Below, piece by piece: positions 5,412 to 11,421 of a stretch of DNA of 11,421 bases. The notes beneath the pieces are model-generated. The model saw only the letters and a list, made by a program, of their open reading frames with translations. It was not told the origin of the DNA and searched no databases. The DNA lies in NCBI GenBank assembly GCA_937877465.1, contig CALFIT010000217.1, positions 1-11,421 of the forward strand. The letters are read 5' to 3'. Position 1 is the first letter of the stretch. Each line of letters begins with the position of its first letter. A program made the translations under genes and the position numbers. The stretch is from an uncultured Bacteroidales bacterium (GTDB lineage Bacteria > Bacteroidota > Bacteroidia > Bacteroidales > F082).

Positions 5412-6971
5412 TTAGATGGCTTCAATGAACTTGACGATGGCGTCGCGCTCGTTTTTCTGTAGGTTGCGGAACTTCTCGATGGTCCAGCGAGCATCGCTTT
5501 GGGCGTTGCCATGCCACATGATGGCTTCCATCACGTTGCGGGCGCGACAGTCGTGAAGCCGGTCGCTATGGCCAGCGCAAGTGCGCATGAGGCCTTTGCC
5601 CCACAGCGGCGTGGTGCGGCACCAGCCCGTGCGGATGTCGTTTTCCATGAAAAGGCGGTGCTGGACGAGGTCGGTGTAAGGCCAGATTTTCTGGTTGGGA
5701 TAGCGGGGAAACTCGCGTCCGGCGAAAACGTCGTACGGGTCTTGCAGTTGGCTGTCGTCGCCGGTGGTCCATGAGGGACGGTGACAGGCGGCGCAACCGA
5801 TTTCGCGGAACAGCTTGCGTCCCAATTGCACTTCCTCATTGTCGAGGTCGCGGGCGGCAGGCACGGCCAAACCGCGAATCCACAAGTTGAGCAGGTAGTG
5901 ATCCTCACTGCTCATTTCCAACTCTATATTATTGTTGGTTAAATAGTTATAGATGTCGGTTTCTACGTTTCCTGTGATGTTTTGTTCGGGATAAAGGTCG
6001 TAGAAAGTGGCCTGCACGTCGGGGTCGGAGGCGGCAGTGCGCGAGTAGGCTTCGGGAATGTAGTTTTCCGTGTAGGGGTCGGTGACCACATTGGTCACTT
6101 CCCAAAGGCTCACGTTGCCTTGCGTTGATGAGGCGTCGAGCGCATAGTCGAGGCGGAAGGGGTGTCCATCGGTGTTGAGGCCGGTCGGCGCCCAGTCGCC
6201 ACCTGCCCATATGGTCGGGTTGAGCGTCACGCCATGGCTTTCCTGTTTCAGGTATTCGGCTTTCAGCGAGTCGTCGGGGATGGCATCAAGCAGGCCGGTG
6301 CCATAAATGCCGATGGTGGCCTCAAGGGTCATGTCCAACTCGCTATAAGGCACGATTTGGCCTCCGATTTCGAGGGGCGCGTAAAAGGCATCTTCAGGGA
6401 TGACAAGTTCTGGATAAATGAGGCTATAGGTCTCGCCGTCAGGGAATTGGTTGCCCCATTCGTCCACATAGTTGAGCCAGTTGATGCTCACTTTGCTTTC
6501 GTCGATCATCGGCTTGAAGCCCGCCACGGCTTTCGTCATGGGGACGAGTCCCAGCGACTCGACGATGGTTCCTTGCTTGTTGGTCACGATGAGCAGGTAG
6601 CTGTTGCCCCATTCGTTGGAATCGTAGCGCGTGACGCGCTTTCCGCGACCGTAGCCCGGATGACAGGCATTGCACGACGTGCGCAGATAAAGTGGTCCAA
6701 GCCCTTTGAATGGCTCGCTATTGATAGTGTACGAGCGCTCAAAGAAGTATTCCCCATACTTGAACTTGGTGCTCAATCCGGCTTCCTCAATAGCTGGCGT
6801 CGGGTCTTGGTAGGCCGAATGTGAGCGGTTGAACGTCGTGCCCAACTCGCCGCCGGCGTAGGTCTCTTCGCTTACGACGGTCGGAACGGGGTCGTCGGGC
6901 TTGCATGAGACGATGCTTGCTGCCAAAAGGCATCCCATAAGCGTGAGTCCGGTTATCTTGTGTCTGAACAT
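5412..6971 (-). CDS. Di-haem oxidoreductase (DHOR) lipoprotein, paralogue 1
   Basis: This 519-residue tandem paralogue of the next gene has the same layout: signal peptide with lipobox SIVSC (C23), haem motifs CNACH (100-104) and CAACH (393-397), RTTPLWGKGL (452-461), and LHDCRARNVMEAIMWHG (472-488). C451, C465 and C475 match the additional cysteines of the paralogue. The two are nearly identical around SEETYAGGELGTTFNRSH near the N-terminus and at NQKIWPY...HR/KL..MENDIRTGWCRTTPLWG. They diverge in the middle (about 241-310) and at the signal peptide, so the duplication is not very recent or the copies have been partly homogenised. Covalent haem attachment needs a cytochrome c maturation system elsewhere. 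The gene starts 97 bases after the imelysin gene, across a long hairpin. Confidence 0.9.
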   Translation of the reverse strand: MFRHKITGLTLMGCLLAASIVSCKPDDPVPTVVSEETYAGGELGTTFNRSHSAYQDPTPAIEEAGLSTKFKYGEYFFERSYTINSEPFKGLGPLYLRTSCNACHPGYGRGKRVTRYDSNEWGNSYLLIVTNKQGTIVESLGLVPMTKAVAGFKPMIDESKVSINWLNYVDEWGNQFPDGETYSLIYPELVIPEDAFYAPLEIGGQIVPYSELDMTLEATIGIYGTGLLDAIPDDSLKAEYLKQESHGVTLNPTIWAGGDWAPTGLNTDGHPFRLDYALDASSTQGNVSLWEVTNVVTDPYTENYIPEAYSRTAASDPDVQATFYDLYPEQNITGNVETDIYNYLTNNNIELEMSSEDHYLLNLWIRGLAVPAARDLDNEEVQLGRKLFREIGCAACHRPSWTTGDDSQLQDPYDVFAGREFPRYPNQKIWPYTDLVQHRLFMENDIRTGWCRTTPLWGKGLMRTCAGHSDRLHDCRARNVMEAIMWHGNAQSDARWTIEKFRNLQKNERDAIVKFIEAI

Positions 6972-6992
6972 GTCGTTTTTTTCGATAATTGC

Positions 6993-7051
6993 GAAGATTC
7001 TGAAGGCATCGGATCACCGCCTTTCGGAGGTGAAATGCCTTCAGAATCTTC
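6993..7051. promoter_or_regulatory. Long hairpin between the imelysin and DHOR genes
   Basis: GAAGATTCTGAAGGCAT (6993-7009) and its exact complement (7035-7051) form a 17-bp perfect stem with a 25-base loop, in which TCACCGCC/GGAGGTGA can form a further stem with one mismatch. No T-run follows on the minus strand before the DHOR ATG (6971), so it is not a simple terminator. Processing, stabilisation or partial attenuation of the operon transcript is plausible. Confidence 0.65.
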
Positions 7052-7068
7052 AAATGAATGATGGTGGT

Positions 7069-8229
7069 TTATTGTTCGTTCAAAGCGTCCTTGGCCTCAT
7101 CGAGGATGTCGGAAAGCTCTTGGCAGGCTTCGATGGCTTCGCCGGCGCTGGCATCGGTGTAGTTGAGGACGAAGGGAGCCTTCATGTTTTTGATCTTCTC
7201 GATGGCATTGTTGATGGCGTTCACGACCTTGGTGTCGAGTGCGGCATCGATGTCTTTCAGATAGTTGTGAACCGAAAGGGCTTCGTCGCGTTGGCCTTCA
7301 ATGCCGCCCATGTAGGCGTTCTGGACGCTGGTGATGTTGTCGGTGAAGTCTTTGATGGACTTTTGGCTGTAAGGCGACTCGACATAGGTCACGTCCTCGC
7401 CATTGAAGCATTTGCCGATCTTCGAGGTGCCCACCTCGTCGGAGATGTCGATGCAGCCGTCAAGGATGGCTTGGAGGGCTTGGGTGCGGGTGGCGTAGGT
7501 GCTGCCGGCTTGTCCGGCAAGGGTCATGTTCTCGCCGTAGGAGTTGTCGCCTCCGTTGACGGTGGTGTTGAACTCAAGCTCTTCCATCAGTTCGGCATGG
7601 GCGGCGGGAGCGTCGGCGTTCCAGCTCACTTCGAGTTGGAAGCAACGGTTGCGCAGGTCGCGGCTGACGGCCACGATGTAGGTGACCATGTCGTCGTCGA
7701 TTTCGTCCACGTTGCGGGGTTGGCCCTCGCGGAAGAGGATGAACTCGATGCCGTGGAAGCCGAGCAGGGCGTTGCCGAGCTGTTCGCCGGCCACGGAGCC
7801 GTCTTCGTCGTCAGCAAGCATGGCGATCATGTTGGGGCTGGCCATCAGGTTGTTGAAGGCATCTTCGTCGAGCGGCCACGAGTCGATGTGCGGGTCGATG
7901 CCGAAGTCGGAGGCGGCGCCAAAGAGGAAGGCCTCGCTCATCTCCCACCAGTGACGGGCTTCGAGGAAGGTCTCGGTGGCGGCGTTGACGTTGGCTTGGG
8001 TCATGCTGCCTTGCAGGGTCTCAAGGCATTCGACGAGTTTGTCGGTCTCGGCGGCCAAATTCTGGTAGGTCGGGTAGACGGTGTGGTTCAGGTACTGCTT
8101 GATGATGGCGTCCTTGGTTTCCTTGTTGGCTTCGTCTTTGACCTCATTCTCTTTGTTGCACGAGCTGAAGCTCACGGCAAGCAAAACGGTTGCAGCGGCT
8201 AAGGCTGCGTTTCTCATTAATTTCTTCAT
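7069..8229 (-). CDS. Imelysin-family (M75-like) lipoprotein
   Basis: This 386-residue exported protein starts MKKLMRNAALAAATVLLAVS and has the lipobox FSSC, with C24 as lipid anchor. The imelysin hallmark GxHxxE is present as GFHGIE (157-162), followed by FILFREGQ. The late motif ESPYSQKSIKDFTDNI (284-299) also fits the family. Imelysins are mostly helical periplasmic or surface proteins found in iron-acquisition loci. Peptidase activity was proposed for some members but is doubtful for others, and an iron-binding role is often suggested. The gene lies 49 bases after the porin gene and upstream of two DHOR genes, a known imelysin/DHOR neighbourhood. Acidic stretches such as DDEDG (140-144) and DEIDDD (175-180) are notable but not diagnostic. 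Confidence 0.92.
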   Translation of the reverse strand: MKKLMRNAALAAATVLLAVSFSSCNKENEVKDEANKETKDAIIKQYLNHTVYPTYQNLAAETDKLVECLETLQGSMTQANVNAATETFLEARHWWEMSEAFLFGAASDFGIDPHIDSWPLDEDAFNNLMASPNMIAMLADDEDGSVAGEQLGNALLGFHGIEFILFREGQPRNVDEIDDDMVTYIVAVSRDLRNRCFQLEVSWNADAPAAHAELMEELEFNTTVNGGDNSYGENMTLAGQAGSTYATRTQALQAILDGCIDISDEVGTSKIGKCFNGEDVTYVESPYSQKSIKDFTDNITSVQNAYMGGIEGQRDEALSVHNYLKDIDAALDTKVVNAINNAIEKIKNMKAPFVLNYTDASAGEAIEACQELSDILDEAKDALNEQ

Positions 8230-8278
8230 TTTGTTTGATGTTTAGATTGTTGATTGATGTTGATGTTTATTTGTCGTT

Positions 8279-9592
8279 TTATTTCGTGAAGAACCCGCTG
8301 TAGGCCACGCCGATGGAGAACATGGGTTCGTCGTTATACTGTTCTTTGAGGAAGCGTTTGGCATATTCCGCCTTCACGACGACCTGCTTGATGGGGTAGT
8401 AGTTCACGCCGAGGGTCATCACGTGGCGGTCGGTCCATTGGTAGTCGGTGAGGGCCGTGGCCGACGGGATGTAGCTGTCGTAGTAGTCGTAGCGGCCAAA
8501 GAGGTAGAGCTGCTGTCCGCCGGTGCGTTTCATCGGGCGCATGATGTCGTAGGCGACCTCACCGCCGTAGGCGATGGCGGCCTCTCCGACGAGCGAGCGT
8601 GGGTAGGGCGAGAAGCTCTGGTGGTTCTGGTTCTTGTTCCAGGCCGAGATGAGCGAGGCGTCGCTCAGGTGACCGTAGTCGAAGTTGCCGCGCACGACAA
8701 GTCCGTTGGCCTTGTAGTCGAACTCGGCTGTGCCGATGACCACGGTGCCTTTCACGTCCTTGTACTGGCTCGTCTCCGAAAACTCGTTGGTGACGATGTC
8801 ATTATTAAAGGTGTTGCCGATGTAGCCGCTCACGCCGATGTGCAGGTTCTTGACGCTGTAGTTGTCGATGCGGACGGCGCCGGCCAAGTGGTTGGCCACG
8901 CGAAACTCATAGCCCGACGCCGAGGCGTTCTTGACCCAGTTGGCGTTGTTGAACATGTCGGAGTTGAGGGCGGGGATGACCATGGCCTCATAGCGCCAGT
9001 TGCCGAGGCGACCCCACAAGCTGAGCCCCGTTTCGTGCCATGTGCAGGGGAGGATGGTAAGCTCGCCTTCGGGACGGTAGCAGGTGAAGAAGTCGGTGGG
9101 CAAGTGGGCGTTGTTGGTCTGCCCCACGGGCACGATGATGTGGCCCATGCGGATGTTGAAGCCTTTGCCAAACGACTTCTGGATCCAGAACTGCTCGAGG
9201 GCCACCTCGCCGCCGCGCTCAATCTCGTGCTCGAATTCGCCCGTCTCTTCGGCTTCGATTTCGACGGCCACTTCGGTGCCGCCGTGCTCAAACTCGATCT
9301 CGCTGCCCATGCTCCAGCCCTTGCCGAAGTCGTAGCCAAGGTTGATGCACACATGGGGCAGGTCGACGCGACCGTGGCCTTTGGCGTCGCGGTAACGGTC
9401 GGCATGGGAGTAGCGGAACATGTTGTCGCTGTAGAAGTTGCGGGTGTAGAAAGCCTCTCCGTAGCCGCCTACCGAGAGGCGCGAGAGGGAGAACAGTTTG
9501 GTGGAATCGGCTTTTTGGTTTTGCGCTTGTAACGGCATGGCACTCAGGGCCAAACCCAAGACGGCGCATTGTGCTATCGTTTTCAGTTTCAT
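8279..9592 (-). CDS. Outer-membrane porin-like beta-barrel protein
   Basis: The 437-residue protein has a Sec signal peptide (MKLKTIAQCAVLGLALSAMP, likely cut after LQA at 23). Beyond it are alternating beta strands typical of an outer-membrane barrel: LSVGGYGEAFYTRNF, VCINLGYDFGKGWSMGSEIE, and a C-terminal strand FSIGVAYSGFFTK. It resembles Bacteroidota phosphate-selective-porin (OprO/P)-like proteins. A Glu/His-rich stretch (98-129, including EIEAEETGEFEHEIE) could coordinate metal ions, which would fit the imelysin context, but that is inference. It is the first gene of the leftward cluster and has its own promoter at 9622-9652. It is not a TonB-dependent receptor: there is no plug domain and it is too short. 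Confidence 0.8.
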   Translation of the reverse strand: MKLKTIAQCAVLGLALSAMPLQAQNQKADSTKLFSLSRLSVGGYGEAFYTRNFYSDNMFRYSHADRYRDAKGHGRVDLPHVCINLGYDFGKGWSMGSEIEFEHGGTEVAVEIEAEETGEFEHEIERGGEVALEQFWIQKSFGKGFNIRMGHIIVPVGQTNNAHLPTDFFTCYRPEGELTILPCTWHETGLSLWGRLGNWRYEAMVIPALNSDMFNNANWVKNASASGYEFRVANHLAGAVRIDNYSVKNLHIGVSGYIGNTFNNDIVTNEFSETSQYKDVKGTVVIGTAEFDYKANGLVVRGNFDYGHLSDASLISAWNKNQNHQSFSPYPRSLVGEAAIAYGGEVAYDIMRPMKRTGGQQLYLFGRYDYYDSYIPSATALTDYQWTDRHVMTLGVNYYPIKQVVVKAEYAKRFLKEQYNDEPMFSIGVAYSGFFTK

Positions 9593-9621
9593 AATGAATG
9601 CTATTTATTCAAATTCGCCTG

Positions 9622-9652
9622 CAAAAATCCGAATTTCGCCTTGCAGTCCAAA
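9622..9652 (-). promoter_or_regulatory. Promoter of the porin-imelysin-DHOR operon
   Basis: On the minus strand, TTTG (9652-9649), 19 bases, then GATTTTTG (9629-9622) matches TTTG-N19-TAnnTTTG at all but one position. The leader would be about 25 bases. No convincing Fur-box palindrome was seen, so iron control is not shown by the sequence. Confidence 0.6.
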
Positions 9653-9703
9653 TCCCCACAAATGGCTATTTTTCGGGCGGCGATTCGTTATTTGTGAGGA
9701 TGC

Positions 9704-9746
9704 AAAAAACACCGTGCGAGGCAGACTGCATCCGCCTCGCACGGTG
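9704..9746 (-). terminator. Leftward intrinsic terminator upstream of the porin operon
   Basis: A perfect 13-bp stem (CACCGTGCGAGGC at 9710-9722 and its complement at 9734-9746) with an 11-base loop is followed on the minus strand by six T (9709-9704). It is polar: on the plus strand only AAAACT follows. No protein gene leads into it from the right, so it must end a non-coding transcript or a leader. Confidence 0.75.
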
Positions 9747-9780
9747 AAAACTAACTCAAAAATTCATTCTCTAACAGTAT

Positions 9781-9851
9781 GACAAAAATCTGGATGCAAA
9801 ATAACGGCCTTTTGCCGACCTGTGGAATCCCCACATTTTGGGATTTTTGTC
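9781..9851 (-). ncRNA. Candidate structured RNA: outer stem with two inner hairpins
   Basis: GACAAAAATC (9781-9790) pairs with GATTTTTGTC (9842-9851) over ten bases. They enclose two hairpins, CGGC-CTTTT-GCCG (9805-9817) and TGTGG-AATCC-CCACA (9821-9835), which makes a possible three-way junction. On the minus strand it is followed 34 bases later by the terminator at 9746-9704, the order expected for a small RNA or a leader-type regulator. I found no clear promoter for it. A protein-binding site could also explain the symmetry. Confidence 0.3.
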
Positions 9852-9903
9852 GGTTTGCAATCATTAATTGTTGGGGATGGGAGAAAAAAACGAGGTTTTA
9901 GCC

Positions 9904-9932
9904 TTGTATCTCCGAAAAAATGCCTATCTTTG
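9904..9932 (+). promoter_or_regulatory. Promoter of the tryptophanase gene
   Basis: TATCTTTG (9925-9932) fits the Bacteroidota -7 box exactly, with TTG (9904-9906) 18 bases upstream as -33 element. Transcription would begin near 9939 and leave a leader of about 225 bases before tnaA. Confidence 0.6.
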
Positions 9933-9961
9933 ACCGTTTTTTGAAGCACCTTATTATTAAT

Positions 9962-10021
9962 ATGCCCAACATTTTTGGTAATATGGTTTATCTCAACGTC
10001 AAGGAACGTGACCGTTTCTGA
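9962..10021 (+). CDS. Possible 19-aa leader peptide upstream of tnaA
   Basis: ATG 9962 to TGA 10019-10021 encodes MPNIFGNMVYLNVKERDRF. It lies just after the predicted tnaA transcript start and before two hairpins. Enterobacterial tnaA has a leader peptide, TnaC, whose Trp codon is essential for ribosome stalling; this peptide has no Trp, so it is not a TnaC homologue. It may be a chance ORF. Confidence 0.25.
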   Translation: MPNIFGNMVYLNVKERDRF

Positions 10022-10024
10022 GGA

Positions 10025-10071
10025 GTCCCGTAGGGACGACAGATCAGTAAGCGGGCGACGTAAGTCCCCGC
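10025..10071 (+). promoter_or_regulatory. Two hairpins in the tnaA leader, possibly a dispersed repeat
   Basis: GTCCC-GTA-GGGAC (10025-10037) is followed by GCGGGCGAC-GTAA-GTCCCCGC (10051-10071, one bulged C). Neither is followed by a T-run. The CCGTAGGGACGACAGATC core resembles a short palindromic repeat I recall in many Bacteroidota intergenic regions. From 10072 to 10165 I see only an A/T-rich leader with ATCTTTAAAT twice. Confidence 0.45.
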
Positions 10072-10165
10072 GTCACGCCAATCATATCTCCCGTTCCAAG
10101 TCAAAAAACACCCTCCCAATCGAATCCTTCAATCTTTAAATTTCAAATCTTTAAATCAATAAATC

Positions 10166-11421
10166 ATGGAATTACCATTTGCAGAAGCGTGGAAAATCAA
10201 GATGGTCGAACCCATCCGCAAATCCACCCGCGAACAACGCGAACAGTGGCTCAAGGAAGCCCACAACAACATCTTCATGCTGAAGAGCGACTACGTCTAC
10301 ATCGACCTGCTGACCGACAGCGGCACCGGCGCCATGAGCGACCGGCAGTGGGCCGCCGTGATGATGGGCGACGAGAGCTATGGCGGCGCCCGCTCGTTCT
10401 ACCACATGAAGGACACCGTCACCGAGCTTACCGGCTTCGACTACGTCATCCCGACCCACCAAGGCCGCGCCGCCGAGAACGTCTTGTTCTCCTATTTGGT
10501 GAAGCCCGGCATGGTCATCCCCGGCAACGCCCACTTCGACACCACCAAGGGCCACATCGAGAGCCGCAAGGCCTTCGCCGTCGACGTCACCGTGCCCGAG
10601 GCCTACGACACCCAGCTTGAGGTGCCTTTCAAGGGCAACGTCAGTCTCGAAAAGCTCGAAAAGGTGCTGCAGGAGAACAAGGGCAACGTGCCGTTCTTCG
10701 TCCTCACCGTGACCAACAACACCGTCGGCGGCCAGCCCGTCTCGATGAAGAACATCCGCGAAACCTGCGCCTTGTGCCACAAGTACGGCGTGCCCGTCAA
10801 CATCGACAGCGCACGTTTCATTGAGAACGCCTATTTCATCAAGACCCGCGAGGAAGGCTACGCCGACAAGACCTTGAAGGAAATCGCCCGCGAGATGTTC
10901 AGCTACGCCGACTCGATGACGATGAGCGCGAAGAAGGACGGCTTGGTCAACATGGGCGGCTTCATCGCCACCAACAAGCAGGACTGGTACGAAGGCGCCA
11001 AGCTGTTCTGTATCCCCTTCGAAGGCTTCCTGACTTACGGCGGCATGAACGGTCGCGACATGGACGCCTTGGCCGTCGGTCTGAAGGAGAACATCGAGTT
11101 CGAGATGGTCGAGACCCGCGTCAAGCAGGTGCAGTACTTGGCCGACAAGCTCGATGAATATGGCATTCCTTACCAGCGTCCCGCCGGTGGTCACGCCATC
11201 TTCGTCGATGCCGACAAGGTGCTGACCAACATCCCCAAGGAGGAGTTCCCCGCCCAGACGTTGACCTGCGAGCTTTACCTTGAGGCCGGCATCCGCGCCT
11301 GCGAGATCGGCTATGTGCTCGCCGACCGCGACCCCGTGACCCGAGAGAATCGCTTCGGCGGCAACGACTTCGTGCGCCTCTGCATCCCGCGCCGCGTCTA
11401 CACCAACAACCACATGGACGT
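10166..11421 (+). CDS. tnaA: Tryptophanase (tryptophan indole-lyase), 3' end outside the window
   Basis: This PLP-dependent lyase converts L-tryptophan to indole, pyruvate and ammonia in the cytoplasm. The window holds 418 codons from ATG 10166; the family is about 460 residues, so roughly 40 are missing at the right edge. Recognisable blocks are YIDLLTDSGTGAMSDRQW (45-62), PTHQGRAAEN (96-105), SARFIENAYF (215-224) and MSAKKDG (253-259), where K257 matches the PLP-binding lysine of E. coli TnaA (K270). The close relative tyrosine phenol-lyase is disfavoured: D125 in HFDTTKGH matches tryptophanase Asp137 where the phenol-lyase has Thr, and CEIG replaces its MERG. The start MELPFAEAWKIKM is typical of Bacteroidota TnaA. 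It is transcribed away from the porin operon. Confidence 0.94.
   Translation, partial: MELPFAEAWKIKMVEPIRKSTREQREQWLKEAHNNIFMLKSDYVYIDLLTDSGTGAMSDRQWAAVMMGDESYGGARSFYHMKDTVTELTGFDYVIPTHQGRAAENVLFSYLVKPGMVIPGNAHFDTTKGHIESRKAFAVDVTVPEAYDTQLEVPFKGNVSLEKLEKVLQENKGNVPFFVLTVTNNTVGGQPVSMKNIRETCALCHKYGVPVNIDSARFIENAYFIKTREEGYADKTLKEIAREMFSYADSMTMSAKKDGLVNMGGFIATNKQDWYEGAKLFCIPFEGFLTYGGMNGRDMDALAVGLKENIEFEMVETRVKQVQYLADKLDEYGIPYQRPAGGHAIFVDADKVLTNIPKEEFPAQTLTCELYLEAGIRACEIGYVLADRDPVTRENRFGGNDFVRLCIPRRVYTNNHMD

Noticed and set aside
6901..8202. Plus-strand open frame of 433 codons
   Set aside because: It is antisense to the imelysin gene and the start of a DHOR gene and crosses the intergenic hairpin; composition is typical of a shadow frame.
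8423..9532. Plus-strand open frame of 369 codons
   Set aside because: It is antisense to the porin gene and rich in Val, Ala and Gly without domains.
9764..9949. Minus-strand 61-codon frame in the intergenic region
   Set aside because: It spans the structured element, has no promoter or start context, and its composition is not protein-like.
9962..10021. TnaC-type tryptophan-sensing leader peptide
   Set aside because: The 19-aa peptide has no Trp and no Pro before the stop, both of which are key in known TnaC peptides.
10172..11413. Long minus-strand open frame (413 codons) opposite tnaA
   Set aside because: It is the antisense shadow of a GC-rich gene: runs of Val, Ala, Gly, His and Asp with no recognisable domain, while the plus strand encodes full tryptophanase motifs.
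10166..11421. Tyrosine phenol-lyase instead of tryptophanase
   Set aside because: Asp at the HFDTTKGH position and CEIG instead of MERG match tryptophanase, as does the Bacteroidota-type N-terminus.

Overview
The window looks like a chromosomal segment from a member of the Bacteroidota, most likely Bacteroidales. The evidence is promoters of the TTTG-N19/20-TAnnTTTG type, start codons without Shine-Dalgarno sequences, a tryptophanase beginning MELPFAEAWKIKM as in Bacteroides and Porphyromonas relatives, outer-membrane lipoproteins with Bacteroidota-style lipoboxes, and an IS1595-family transposase of a kind common in that phylum. The species cannot be told from the sequence. The tryptophanase and the haem/imelysin operon are clearly more GC-rich than the left third, which is mobile and AT-rich.

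Positions 94-2886 are one transposable element of the IS1595 family (2793 bp) with perfect 26-bp terminal inverted repeats. It carries a leftward DDE/N transposase and three cargo genes: a leftward two-gene pair with the layout of a toxin-antitoxin module, and a rightward BspA-like leucine-rich-repeat protein whose 5' end is frameshifted in a G-rich run. The element sits inside the signal-peptide codons of a leftward gene. ATG-AAA-AA lies on its right side (2887-2894), and the hydrophobic core plus AMA cleavage site lie on its left (1-93).

Positions 2887-3727 hold the leader of the split gene, a bidirectional terminator, and a YoeB/Txe-type toxin-antitoxin module (antitoxin first, ATGA overlap). 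The module is bracketed by two 52-bp direct repeats that differ at one base. Its promoter is a textbook match, with a palindrome over the -33 box.

Positions 3777-9592 are a leftward four-gene cluster: an outer-membrane porin-like barrel, an imelysin (M75-like) lipoprotein, then two tandem paralogous di-haem oxidoreductase (DHOR) lipoproteins. DHOR proteins neighbour imelysins in many bacteria and the set is usually linked to iron acquisition. Here all four proteins are predicted to be exported to the cell envelope. A long hairpin lies between the imelysin and first DHOR genes.

Positions 9593-10165 are a divergent intergenic region. It holds the porin promoter, a leftward intrinsic terminator preceded by a possible three-way-junction RNA, the tryptophanase promoter, a 19-codon leader ORF and two hairpins. 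Tryptophanase (tnaA) runs rightward from 10166 off the end of the window.
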